A DNA stretch of 25,563 nucleotides, taken from NCBI GenBank assembly GCA_003427395.1, contig BFEA01000094.1, positions 1,367,100 through 1,392,662 of the forward strand. Direction: 5' to 3'. Below are positions 1 to 8,738 of the stretch, piece by piece. Source of the DNA: Chara braunii. Lineage: Eukaryota > Streptophyta > Charophyceae > Charales > Characeae. The notes below the pieces were generated by a model. It ran no database searches, was not told the DNA's origin, and saw nothing but the letters and a program-made list of their open reading frames with translations. The stretch's first letter is position 1. Each line of letters begins with the position of its first letter. Both the position numbers and the translations under genes were made by a program.

Positions 1-164
1 GCGCACAGGATGCGCCGCAAGTATGATTTTTTTTCTTATTATTTCGGACGGGAAAAATCCGTGAAAAACATGGCCATTATGCAGCTGACCCTAGCTGCGA
101 CCGCGGCCATGAACTCGGCCGCCCTCCGAGCTTGACTCCGCGGCCGCAGCCGTGGGTGATACAT
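1..164. other. Unassigned edge sequence
   Basis: No gene is recognised. The first 25 bases end in CGCAAGTATG followed by a T run. The same motif, again after GCGCAC-type sequence, occurs near 13398-13417, so the left edge probably cuts through a copy of that repeat. The rest includes a NotI-like GC-rich stretch (about 95-155). Confidence 0.4.
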
Positions 165-680
165 AGCCCAGCTATAGTTTGGTGGGCTCGGCGTTCTAAA
201 CCGCTGGATGGTGTTTCGTCGTTATGACAGTGGAGAACATCCCCTCTTCCTTTATCATTCCGTGGAAGTGAGTTTGGACGGTTGTTTCCCACCTCATACA
301 TCAATTACAGGTTGTCAAATCTCCCAGTTATAGTTTGCTGGGTTCTGCATTTTGAAGCTTAGGATGATGGTTCATCGTTATTACAGTGGAGAATGTTCTC
401 GCTTCCCTGTTTGGAACAGCTGAACGGAATCAGGTCTCTGGATCTAACATTCTGCCAACTTTCCAGGCTATGGTTTAGTGTCCAGCCCATGACTGATAGC
501 AGACGTGCGATCATTGGAGTAAGAATTTTTCTCTTCCCTGTTTGTTACAGCTGATCGGAATCAAGTTTATGGATCTAACACTCTGCCCACTTTCCAGGCC
601 ATGGTTTAATGTCCAGCCCGTGACTGATAGCAGACGTGAGATCATAAAAATAACACTGGTGAGGTTTATGTTTTACTTAG
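165..680. repeat. Degenerate tandem repeat, about 131-155 bp unit
   Basis: Four imperfect units can be aligned by eye. Marker pairs are CAGCTATAGTTTGG (about 169) against CAGTTATAGTTTGC (324), CTGTTTGGAACAGCTG (about 406) against CTGTTTGTTACAGCTG (538), and CTATGGTTTAGTG (468) against CCATGGTTTAATG (599). The period is about 131 bp in the later units and about 155 bp between the first two. No coding frame persists through the units, so this is read as a decayed minisatellite-like array. Confidence 0.7.
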
Positions 681-1194
681 TCAAGACATTGCAGGAGCTT
701 CTCTAAGGGTTGGGTTCAACTGGGAGTAATTGTGTGCGCTATGCAGGCATTAGGAGGAAGGTCCTTGTTTCGTGTCAATTCTAGCTGAATTGAATGAGAT
801 TCATGGACCTAGCTCTGTGTCCATTTTTCGAGGTTCGCGCCTGTCCGATGCCATGCTTATTTCAGAAATCATGATCGTGGTATCCTGGCCGTGAACAGTC
901 GTGAGGTTGATGCTGACAACTGTACGCATAATAGTAGTTGGAGTTTCGCTGCAGGAGTGTGTTCGGACTGCGACATTTTGTGGTAGACTAGTATAAAGGC
1001 TGCTGCCGTTTTGTGACCGGGCTTCTGCTTTCTTGGCTCTAAGATGGGACCCATGGATCCTGGGCTTTAGGGTATGCGGCTGACAGTGCGTCATGCCCAT
1101 GTATCGACTTTGCTCTGTGCCTGTGTTTGGAGTCCCTCTGATGCTTTGTTGATATCAGAAATTACGATGGCAGTGGCAATGGTGACGCTTATAC
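681..1194. other. No gene seen; weak internal duplication
   Basis: Nothing recognisable as coding. A weak repeat links about 862-896 (TCAGAAATCATGATCGTGG) to about 1156-1180 (TCAGAAATTACGATGGCAG), which suggests the tandem duplication history of the preceding array continues in more decayed form. Confidence 0.4.
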
Positions 1195-1305
1195 TTACCG
1201 TCTTCCACTGAATAGAATGCACCGTCGTTGTCACTGTATCTGAACTGAGTTACCCTGAGTACAGCCGTAATGACCGTGCGTTCTTTCTCGACCTTTTGAC
1301 TAAGT
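1195..1305. mobile_element. Degenerate copy of the 111-bp CTACCGTC MITE
   Basis: The left end reads TTACCGTCTTCC and is followed by GAATAGAATGCACC and then CACTGTATCTG, which aligns with the left TIR and interior of the best copy at 6562-6672. The right end is badly eroded. The end coordinate is inferred from the conserved 111-bp length of the family. Confidence 0.5.
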
Positions 1306-1756
1306 TCAAGTGTAGTATGTCTATTCTTGTCAGTTTTATATCTGATCCGCTGTCCATAGTCCCACACTTAAAAAAAAAAGGAAGAAAAGACTGTATGTTC
1401 TGTTTGAGAGAAGGCGATTATGTACATGAACGGTGAACCTAGCACTGGCGGAGTTGCAGATGCTGCTTCCCAGTGTGGTGTATCTGGCCTGTGTAATGTT
1501 TGTGCTAGGTTAAGAATGAAGCTTGCCATTCCATGACCAGCGTTGCGGTTTATTAGCTTGAGCTCAATGCCCCCAGGGGGGCCTGGCCTTGATGACCATG
1601 GCCAAATGATATGCTTTGTCTGTGCTCTGTCACCGTTCTTTTAGCAGTTTCATGACCAGATTCATAGTTAATGCTGTGGCCGAGCACGAGTGTGTCTTGG
1701 CCCTGATAAAATGAGCAACAGTGCATGAAGGTGGAAAGTTGGCATGCCAAGTTTTG
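1306..1756. other. No recognisable gene
   Basis: Contains only short open frames on either strand with no recognisable domain. A short poly(A)-like run (about 1371-1379) is present without a visible target-site duplication. Confidence 0.4.
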
Positions 1757-1867
1757 CGAACGTCTTCTCCCAAACACAACTGGAACTAATTTTGGCTATA
1801 TGGGACCGGAAAGCTAGCTTGTATACGTTCATTATTAGGGTGCGTCGAGTTCGGGGGAAGACGGTAG
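1757..1867. mobile_element. 111-bp CTACCGTC MITE, copy with eroded left end
   Basis: The right TIR (1837-1867) is well preserved, running AGGGTGCG to GACGGTAG. The left TIR (1757-1787) is diverged but keeps CGTCTTCTCC and CACAAC in register. The interior GTATACGTTCATTATT matches the corresponding interior of the 6562-6672 copy in the same orientation. The total length is 111 bp, identical to the two best copies. Confidence 0.75.
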
Positions 1868-3020
1868 TGGAGAGGGCTATGGGTGTTGTGAAAAGCTACC
1901 TATCCATCATTCTCATTCCCTCAGCGTTTCTGCGTACAATGCCTGTTTGGTTTAGTCAAGTAACTCTAGTTAAAGGCGGTGTGGTTATCTCTTAGCTAAT
2001 AATGTGCCTGGTTGCTTTGCTTCATCTTGGGCTGGTGCCATGTATGTACAGTGCCATCTACAGCGAGCAGCGTGTATGCGGCAGGGCCCACGACAAGTGG
2101 AGGTGCATCTATTGGTCCTCCTGTGTCGATACCAAGGCCTCCACTTCCTCCGCCTACCTGTAGTGAAGTCTACCTGGTGTGGGATGATGAGCAGATGTCC
2201 ATGGTGAGTCCGAGGCTTTCTCGAACCTTTTTTGTGCAAATGTGATATTGAAGTTAGATGAATGAAAGTTGGAAAGAGGTATGGCAAGTACTTCCTCCAG
2301 TCCACATCATCAATGGAAACTCGTAATTTCCAAGTAGTTGTACTCAGTGACCTGAATCCACGACGTGCTGAGTGCGTGTGGAGCCACTTGCCTTTCCTCA
2401 ACCTCGTCGAAAACGCGATATGGAAGTTGGATGGGAATCATGGGACAGAATTACCAAGAGGCATGACAAGTACCTTTAGTCCGTAGCATCAATAAAAAAA
2501 ATCCAATTTTGGGTACTTCGACACACATACCCGAATCTGTGACTTTGCTGAATGTGTGTAGCCGCTTGCACTTGTCGTGTCCATGGTGGTGTGGCACAAT
2601 GATAGGTCACATGTAGATACCTTGCGCCTGGAAGCCTGACGGGTGTTTGGCAAAGCCTGTGCAGGATCTGCTTGTGCCATGTGGCATACAATCTGAGCAT
2701 CTGTTTGGGGCATGGGTTGCTTTTTTTTTGTTTTTGTTCTGTTTTTGCGATGCTTCGTCTTGTGTCTTTGTCTTTTGTTTTTGTTCTTTTTCTTTGCACG
2801 TGGCCATCTGAACTTCGGGGAATTTTTTTTGGCGCTGATGAATGCTGGGTTCAGCAGGCGTCAAGAACATTCTGAAGAGAAGGCCCGCCAAGCCTGGTAG
2901 TACTGGCCTGGAAAGAGGCTACTGTGGCACCGTGAAGGCCCTGAAACGGCATGTTGTGTGGTATACCAAGCTGTGTGGTTGTGACAAGTACGCTGCAATG
3001 AATGCTGTGGGGGTATGAAT
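1868..3020. other. No recognisable gene
   Basis: Short frames occur on both strands, but none carries a recognisable motif and no codon pattern is sustained. A T-rich tract at about 2719-2835 is low complexity. The stretch may be intergenic or intronic; the sequence does not decide between them. Confidence 0.4.
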
Positions 3021-3022
3021 CG

Positions 3023-3096
3023 GAGGGGGGGGGGGAGGAGGATGATGAGGGGGAGGAGGAGGAGGAGGAGGAGGAGGAGTAGGAGTAGGAGGAGAA
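3023..3096. repeat. Purine-rich (GGA)n low-complexity tract
   Basis: A G run followed by GAGGAGGATGATGAGG and about ten GGA repeats. Any serine- or proline-rich frame read through it on the minus strand is a by-product of the simple sequence. Confidence 0.9.
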
Positions 3097-3601
3097 AATA
3101 AAGGGAAAAGGAAAAAGAAACATCTGCATTTTTGCTGCTTTTGAATTATTTAGTTTGTCCTCCGTTTGGTTTTGCGGTTATGATCATGTTCTTTAGATAA
3201 TGTCTCCTCTATTATCAGACTGCCCAAAGGACGAAAGGGTTTCGGAAAAATTGTAAAATTGTTTGCTCCCGACGTCGTGGACGGTCTTGTGGTGGATCTG
3301 ATGATCGGCATGATAATCATTACTGGTGGCGGCGAAATTCATATGATCTTTGTTAACCAATGTACTTGCGGATTGAGGACTGGGATTTTTGGATGTTTGA
3401 ATGCAGTTCCTTGGACGATGATCCCATTTCATGTGTATGTTTTGGTTGCTTCTTCTTTTGATCGACCTTCAGGAGGAGCGACGGGCACTTCTCCCGAGGT
3501 ACATGGTGGATGACATGCTCCAGGTATGGTAGCCTGAACCAGAACCACAACACAAGGAAACCAGATGGTTGACAATTGTTTGTCCAGTGGCTTTTCTAGT
3601 G
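3097..3601. other. No recognisable gene
   Basis: An 84-codon plus frame crosses 3259-3513, but I recognise no family in it and the antisense frame is equally open, so it is not called as a gene. Confidence 0.4.
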
Positions 3602-3712
3602 CTACCGTCTTCCCCTGAACATAACACACCCTGATAATCAATGTTTACAAGCCATATCTCCAGTCAGGTGCATCCAAAATGAGGGTGCGTTGTGTTCGGG
3701 GGAAGACGGTAG
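3602..3712. mobile_element. 111-bp CTACCGTC MITE (reverse orientation)
   Basis: The 31-bp terminal inverted repeats (3602-3632 and 3682-3712) match at 28 of 31 positions. The ends read CTACCGTCTTCCCC and GGGGGAAGACGGTAG. Reverse-complemented, the interior aligns with the 6562-6672 copy, so the two sit in opposite orientations. The ends fit a TA target duplication with element ends CCGTCTTCC (Tc1/mariner or Stowaway-like). That assignment is an inference, because TA is too short to prove. Confidence 0.85.
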
Positions 3713-3748
3713 ATACATGCCGGGTTTAGTCGGCATGAACCTTGTGTG

Positions 3749-3905
3749 CGCAGCAGTGGACTTTTTTGTAGACGGGGGTAGACACAAATGTTGTTATGCG
3801 TATCTGGTTCCGTCAGGATTTGAACACCTGATCAACAATCTGTGTGTAGCATTCAGCCACAGTGGTGGACTCGGGCTTTTTTGTAGAAGGGGGTAGCCGC
3901 AAATG
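3749..3905. repeat. Local duplication, about 110 bp apart
   Basis: CTTTTTTGTAGACGGGGGTAG with CACAAATG (about 3758-3789) recurs as CTTTTTTGTAGAAGGGGGTAG with CGCAAATG (about 3876-3905). It looks like an imperfect direct duplication. No coding content is recognised. Confidence 0.55.
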
Positions 3906-4700
3906 GTGATCGTGTCGTATGATGCGTATTGTCTGCAGCCTGTGTTGCTTGAGTCATGGAAATGCATTGATTGTCCCCTGCTTCTTAATCCAGCGGTAGT
4001 TTTTCCAGCTGTTTTGTTCCTTCGTGGGTGTTAAAGGATCAGTACATCCGAGCCTCTGTTTGCCGTGGCGGGCTTGCACTGTTTGCCAAGCTTTGTTGAA
4101 TTGCCGGTGGCACACTTTTGTTTTTCGTTTTTTTGTTTGGTGCCTCCTGCCATTGTGGTCCGGTAGCCCCGAGCCCCCAAAATTTTTGAATGGGCTTGAT
4201 TTCGATTCTCAAGTGCCTGTGCGATCGACTGGCGCTTTAACGCGCTGTGTCTTTTCGGGCTTTGCCCATCGGAATGAAATGGCTGGGTGTACCGGGTCGA
4301 GAAAAAAAAGGTGCTTGCACTGGTTTGTTTTTTTGGGCGATCAGCCGACATCCAATGGGGAAAAAGAGACTTGGATGTACTGTGGGTCTAAACTTTAAAG
4401 ACGGATGAAAACGGAGGTGCATCACACTGTGCTTGGCATGCTCCAAGTTGTGTGCGACTCCCAGGGGCACACTTTGTTTTTCCCTAACCGATTCGCCCAC
4501 CAAATGAATGTGGAGCAGATGATATATAGGGAGCAGGTGTTGGGTGCTGTGCCGAGAATTTTAAAACCGAGGGCCACGGCAAATATGTGGCAAGGAACAT
4601 TGTTGTGTGGAGATAGAGTAACCTCAGAATGGGATGTCAATTGCACTGTTTGCCAGGGACATCGGCAACCTGCAGACACACCCTCTGTCAGAGTTTGTGC
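3906..4700. other. No recognisable gene
   Basis: A 329-codon frame begins at 4405 and runs to 5394, but its C-terminal half is the antisense of the LEA-like remnant (see 4711-5066) and its first half has no recognisable domain. Short motifs such as TTGCACTGTTTGCCA recur (about 4075 and 4641), which hints at decayed repeats. Confidence 0.4.
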
Positions 4701-4710
4701 TGTTGAAGAA

Positions 4711-5066
4711 GACATCTTCAGTGTGTCCGCATCCCTCCCTTGCCCCCGCGCCTCCTTTCCCAGCCTTCTCCCCAAGTTTGTCCCCAGCCTTTTCGTCAGC
4801 CTTGTCTCCAGCGTTCTTGTAGTCCCTCACAGCCCTCTTCCCAGCCTCGTCCACACCCTCAGCGTTGTCCCCGTATTCCCAGCCCTCTCCTCAGTCTTGT
4901 CCCAAGGCTCAGCGTTGTTCTCAGCATTGTCCCCATGGCTTGTTCTCAGCCTTCTCTCCAAGCTTCTCCCCAGCTTTCTTTTAATCTCTTGCAGCCGTCT
5001 TCCCAGCATTGTGCCCAGGCTTCTCCCTGCTGTCTCCCAAACCCTCTTCTCCCTTGTGTCCCTGGG
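4711..5066 (-). pseudogene. LEA-like (late embryogenesis abundant, group 3 type) coding remnant
   Basis: Read on the minus strand, this stretch encodes an Ala/Gly/Lys/Glu/Asp-rich, 11-residue-like periodic sequence such as AGDKADEKAGDKLGEKAG, preceded by related blocks (AGEKLGEKAENK, DNAENNAEPWDKTEERAGN). That pattern is typical of group 3 LEA proteins (LEA_4), hydrophilic desiccation-protectant proteins that form amphipathic helices on drying. The blocks fall in different frames and one contains a stop after the AARD block, so at least two frameshifts and one stop separate them. The plus strand reads as a long Ser/Leu/Pro frame only because the complement of the repeat lacks stops. No start, splice junctions or downstream exon could be established. 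It could be a decayed exon or a chance degenerate repeat. The family assignment rests on composition and periodicity only. Confidence 0.5.
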
Positions 5067-6090
5067 ACTGATCTGGTTTATTGACAGAAGCAAAATGGAG
5101 AGGAAAGAGGAAAGGGGTAGGGAGAGGTATTGTGAAGTACTTGTATGTGGAGGTGCTGAGCTGCGGCGGGGTTTGAGCACTAAGAGCTGGAGAATACAGA
5201 TAAGTGCTCCTCCTCGGTTTACCACCCCGATTTCTGTTAAGGGAGGTAACGATTCATGTATATTTCAAGAGATACGACATTGGATGGGTATGCATGTGTG
5301 CCTTCTGCTGTGCCAAAACCGATCCTTACGCTATCAAGATCATAGACTGACATCTTTGTTTGCAACTCGACATCTGGCGAGCGAATGCTCGTGAGTGTGA
5401 CGAGGCAGAGGCAGAGCAGCGAGGCTGGGAGAGAGAGTGGGGGACAGGATAGCACACACGCTCACTCAACTCGACGCAGACTCGGCACGACTCGACAGAC
5501 ACAGACACGAAGTGGCAAAGTTGCAAAGTCGCAGTCTTGAATACAACGTCGAAGTAAATTCACACTGAACACAAGCACTGAGGCTCAAAAGTGGTTGCTG
5601 TACTGTGCTCGAGTCCGTACTCAGGTACCGGACTCAAGTACGGTCCTGAGGGCAAAAGTGAAAAAGCCTCAGGGCCAGAACTGAAAATCGAAACTCTGAG
5701 AGTGGGCGCCAGAATGTGGGATGGCGCCAGGTGTCCGAAATCCAAAAGTCAGAGGAGAGTCAGAAAAGCAAAACAAAGAACAAAAAAAAGAAAACAAGAA
5801 AAATGATAAAAAATCGTTAAAAAAAAAACAAAAAGGAATAAATACAGCAAGCTGGCGGGTGGTAACCCGCAGACCAGGGATCGAGCCCCCTGGCGGAGTC
5901 CGTAACAGTGAGATTATGAGGTGACCTTTTGGTTCCGAAAATTGTGAGGGAGGCTTCGAGTTCACAGCCTATTACTTGGTGATGGCTCTGAGTGTTGCGA
6001 GGGTAGCGCTTTCAGTTCGCAGGCAGGACCCACTACTCTCCGATACAACTGTGAAACCTCGACCGTTTGCAGATAGCTCACTACCTGTAG
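5067..6090. other. No gene; A-rich tract and small hairpin
   Basis: Contains a short hairpin at about 5611-5643 (CCGTACT paired with AGTACGG) and an A-rich tract at about 5770-5842. The sequence just after the A-rich tract (5872-5895) resembles a tRNA T-arm on the minus strand, but no matching A-box was found. No coding gene is recognised. Confidence 0.4.
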
Positions 6091-6204
6091 ATGCCGTCTA
6101 TCTTGTCCCCTCGAGCACAATGCACCCTCATCAATGTACACAAGCCATCTTTCTGGTCCGTATAGTCAGAATGAGGGTGCAAAGTGATGGGGGGAAGATG
6201 GTAG
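6091..6204. mobile_element. CTACCGTC MITE, diverged copy (reverse orientation)
   Basis: The left end GCCGTCTATCTTGTCCCC and the right end GGGGGGAAGATGGTAG are diverged TIRs. ATGCACCCTCAT near the left and ATGAGGGTGC near the right keep the inner TIR pairing. The interior GTACACAAGCCATCTTTCTGG aligns with the reverse-oriented copy at 3602-3712. Small indels make it about 114 bp. Confidence 0.75.
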
Positions 6205-6209
6205 TTTCA

Positions 6210-6525
6210 CCTCACTTCCATGCATGATTTGATCCTCCTCTATGTTGTCATCAGTCTGTAATGTTACATGAGTCATTGAGATTGTTGTCGTCTCACGTGT
6301 CACTTTGTGCTGCTACAGCCTTCAAAGAGATCATCTTCTGTCCTTTGTCTGGAATCACTTGCTAAATGTCACTTCCATATATGATTCGATCCTCTACCTT
6401 GTCATCAGTCTGTATTGTTACATGATTCATCGAGATTGTCATCTGTTCACGCGTCACTTTGTGCTGCTACAACTTCCAAAGAGATCGTCTTCTGTCTTTG
6501 TCTGGAATCACTTGCTAAATGTTCT
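6210..6525. repeat. Direct tandem duplication, about 156-bp unit
   Basis: CACTTCCATGCATGATTTGATCC (near 6214) recurs as CACTTCCATATATGATTCGATCC (near 6370), and both copies continue through CATCAGTCTGTA, CACTTTGTGCTGCTACA and CTGGAATCACTTGCTAAATG. A third partial start, GTAAATGTCACTTTCATC, appears at about 6688 just beyond the 6562-6672 MITE, so the MITE lies within or beside the array. Confidence 0.85.
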
Positions 6526-6561
6526 TCACACAATATACGACTGCACTTGAGTGTGTGAGGC

Positions 6562-6672
6562 CTACCGTCTTCCCCCGAACACAACGCACCCTCATTCTGA
6601 CTGTATCTGGCCAGAAATATAGCTCGTAGACATTCATTTTTAGGGTGCGTTATGATCGGGGGAAGACGGTAG
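6562..6672. mobile_element. 111-bp CTACCGTC MITE, best-preserved copy
   Basis: A 31-bp terminal inverted repeat (6562-6592 against 6642-6672) matches at 29 of 31 positions. The ends are CTACCGTCTTCCCCCGA and TCGGGGGAAGACGGTAG. The 49-bp centre has no coding capacity. TA dinucleotides bracket CCGTC and GACGG, consistent with a TA target duplication of the mariner/Stowaway kind. A transcript through it would form a long, nearly perfect hairpin. Confidence 0.9.
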
Positions 6673-6830
6673 CTGCAATCGCGTGGTAAATGTCACTTTC
6701 ATCGTCCTTTACTGCCTTTCAAATTCCCTCTCCCTGATTTGCAGATGGATGATGTGGATGTAGCCCCTCAGCAGAGGATGATCTCAGGATGGGAGCTGGT
6801 CAATTGTATCTTGAATGGTTAATATAAATC

Positions 6831-6990
6831 CAGAGTTTGGTGGCTTTTGCTGCCTTGCCAACCCACTGCATCCTTCTTTGATAGTGGAGCATGAGCTGTA
6901 GGACTGCTCTGAAACGGGTGCACAACTTGTGCGCCACCATTGAAGAAGGAAGCAGTGGGCCTGCAAGGTAGCAAAAGCCACCAAACTCTG
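6831..6990. mobile_element. Fold-back (inverted-repeat) element, 160 bp
   Basis: Arms of about 55 bp (6831-6888 and 6934-6990) are near-perfect reverse complements. The outer ends read CAGAGTTTGGTGGCTTTTGCT and AGCAAAAGCCACCAAACTCTG. The unpaired centre is about 45 bp. The CAGAG terminus resembles hAT ends, but no convincing 8-bp target duplication is visible in the AT-rich flanks, so superfamily is left open. Confidence 0.8.
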
Positions 6991-7051
6991 CATTATATTA
7001 TATGCACACAAGATACTGTTCATTTGCTTTTAGCTCATTATTTATAAGTTG

Positions 7052-7487
7052 TTTGGAATCTTTTTTTCGACCACCTGTCAGATCTGGACAGGACGGCCTT
7101 TCAGGCCTTTTTTTATTGTCATTAAAATGACTCGTTATAGTATTACGGGGAACCCCGTAGCAGCCATATCCGTGCTCAAGCCTCCAACGAAGGAACATGC
7201 GGGAACTGCACCCACCAACAGGTGCAATACCGGCCAGGGGTCAGCCGGTAGCATCAGGACCGAGCTTCTTCGATGGGCCAGTCGCTGTGCCTCCCCTCCG
7301 GTCCCTCCCCGTATGAACATCAGCAGTCTCTGCTAAATGCCACTCGGGGGGACCAAAGGCGGGCACCAAGCTTGCCCGGAAAGGTACATGAGGCCAATGG
7401 GAATTGAACCCAAGATCTCCTGAATGCCACTTGTGTGCCTTACCAACTGAACTAGGCTGCTGGAATTCTGGAATTTTTGGAATCTTT
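7052..7487 (-). mobile_element. tRNA-derived SINE with 12-bp target-site duplication
   Basis: The element body is 7064-7475, read on the minus strand. Its 5' part carries an RNA polymerase III A box (TAGTTCAGTTGG, plus coordinates 7443-7454) and a B box (GGTTCAATTCC, 7400-7410), both matching tRNA consensus. The acceptor and anticodon stems do not fold, so it is tRNA-derived rather than a working tRNA. About 330 bp of unrelated body follow, ending in a poly(A) run (T run at 7061-7067 on the plus strand). TTTGGAATCTTT flanks it exactly at 7052-7063 and 7476-7487, the mark of LINE-assisted insertion. It carries no protein. Confidence 0.85.
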
Positions 7488-7796
7488 ACACATGTGGGAC
7501 CCAGAGATCAAAAATATAGGAATTCTACTATTATCTAGTAAAATATTGCTAAAATATATTTCCGATGGTTTGGAACAGAACTCAAAAAAGGTTTATCTTG
7601 CCATGTATTGAAGTCACTTTACATACAAAGATTCTAAATTCTAACAACGCTGGATGTCTTAGATGAAATTATTGAATCCAATGCCCTGAAAGACAAGATA
7701 GGCAAGTATGAGTCTGGGATTTGATTGGCGGCGGGTAGTTTCAAGTAGGTTTTGCTGCATGAGTCGGGGGCATATATTAGTGATGCACTCTGGAGT
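7488..7796. other. AT-rich stretch, no gene
   Basis: AT-rich sequence with no recognisable coding motif. It separates the SINE from the nested MITE/hAT insertion. Confidence 0.45.
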
Positions 7797-7798
7797 CC

Positions 7799-8179
7799 TT
7801 AAACCAGGGTTGTCACCTGGGGTGAGCCGGGGTAAGAGTTTCATTCTCGGACCCTCGTCGTGGGGATCCCTGACCCCGCACCCCGCCATTTGACACCCGC
7901 CCCTGCCCCAACCCCGGCACCCCCGTCCCTGCATTCCTGCCCCACCACCCCCCCGCACCCCCGCCCCCCGCACGTCCAGCAGCGACCAAGGGTGCCCACT
8001 CCCGGACCCCCGGACCCCTGCTGGGGCCCTGGGACCGGGGCTCGACAACCCTGCCTAAACCACCACTGCCAAGTAGCCTACTTTGCATTCTTCGGAGGCT
8101 GGCGGAGGCTGGGTGCCACCGGACCACAAAGGCTGGCGGCAAAAAGAGGGTTGGAGTCTTGGAGGTGGTGGTGGTTTAA
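7799..8179. mobile_element. TTAA-flanked MITE, split by a hAT insertion
   Basis: The original ends are TTAAACCACCAC and GTGGTGGTTTAA (right end 8168-8179). The left end is interrupted after TTAAAC by the hAT element at 7805-8053, and the duplicated target CCTAAACCACCAC resumes at 8054. Removing the hAT element and its duplication leaves an element of about 125 bp starting TTAAACCACCACTGCC. Two other copies of this terminus (14441-14598 and 19588-19750) share the ends, although this copy has a different interior. Confidence 0.7.
7805..8053. mobile_element. Small non-autonomous hAT-like element (249 bp)
   Basis: Perfect 10-bp ends CAGGGTTGTC (7805-7814) and GACAACCCTG (8044-8053) match the CAGGG-type termini of hAT elements. 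The flanks are CCTTAAAC (7797-7804) and CCTAAAC (8054-8060), an 8-bp target duplication with one base lost. The interior is extremely C-rich on the plus strand and encodes no transposase, so movement would need a transposase supplied in trans. Confidence 0.8.
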
Positions 8180-8194
8180 ATGATATTTCTTGAG

Positions 8195-8309
8195 TTTTTT
8201 TTTGTTTTTTTGGGACCATTTCTCGATTAATGCGGTTCTGCCTCGCGCAGGGGCCATCCTAATCTTCTCTGTATCGTTCCAATTTTAACGGATGACCCAA
8301 AGGAGTGCA
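8195..8309 (-). pseudogene. U6 snRNA retrocopy (near full length) with A-rich tail
   Basis: Read on the minus strand, the sequence contains TTAAAATTGGAACGATACAG, AGAAGATTAGGATGGCCCC, TGCGCGAGG and ATCGAGAAATGGTCC, which is U6 spliceosomal RNA. The 3' end is of plant type. The middle is corrupted (CAGAACCG replaces the expected GATGACACG), so it would not function. An A-rich tail follows (T-rich on plus, 8195-8211). A 5' remnant similar to CTTCGGGGACATCC suggests nearly full length. A possible AAGAAA duplication is too short to prove. It lies 15 bp from the end of the MITE at 8179. Confidence 0.85.
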
Positions 8310-8620
8310 CTTTCTTTTTTTCTACTCGTTGTGTCTCCACTGCTTTCTTTGCAAATGTACTTTCAAAAGTTGCGATATTATTATTGCTTGTATCAGGTTT
8401 TTTGTTCCGTTTTCCACGTCTCCGCCAAGCTTTTCTCTGCTGACCATATCTGCCATGAAGCAGACTGTCCGGTGAAGTGGATCTTCATAATGCCACCATG
8501 CTATTCATCTTTCTTTCTTTTTTTTTTCTCTGTAAAACGACGACTGCTTCTACATGCCATCATTGAGACGAATGGCCCATGTTTTTATATTTTTGTTTAT
8601 CTTCATGTTCCTGTGGTTCC
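8310..8620. other. No gene; T-rich sequence between two U6 copies
   Basis: The open frame running 8292-8828 reads through both a T-rich stretch and a U6 copy in antisense, so it is not treated as a gene. Confidence 0.5.
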
Positions 8621-8738
8621 TTTTTTTTTTTTTTTTTTTCCCTTTCCTTTTACGAATTTGGACCATGTCTCAATTTATGTGTGTCACCCTTGCGCAGGGG
8701 CCAGGCTTATCTTCTCTGTATTGTTCCATTTTCAATGC
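8621..8738 (-). pseudogene. Diverged U6 snRNA retrocopy with poly(A) tail
   Basis: The minus strand reads GGAACAATACAGAGAAGATA, CCTGGCCCCTGCGCAAGG, TGACACACATAAATTGAG and CATGGTCCAAA, a more diverged U6 than the other two. The poly(A) tail is the T run at 8621-8639 on the plus strand, separated from U6 by about 15 bp. No clear target duplication was found. The high divergence suggests it is the oldest of the three. Confidence 0.85.

Noticed and set aside
4405-5394. 329-codon plus-strand frame as a protein-coding gene
   Set aside because: Its second half is the antisense of a Lys/Glu/Gly-rich repeat and reads as low-complexity Ser/Leu/Pro. No domain or homologue is recognised in the first half.
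5700-5745. LTR retrotransposon primer-binding site (TGGCGCC)
   Set aside because: The bases after TGGCGCC do not complement a sensible tRNA 3' end, and no matching LTR pair was found in the window.
5872-5935. tRNA-like T arm (GGCTCGATCCC on the minus strand)
   Set aside because: No A box and no acceptor pairing. At most a tRNA-derived scrap.
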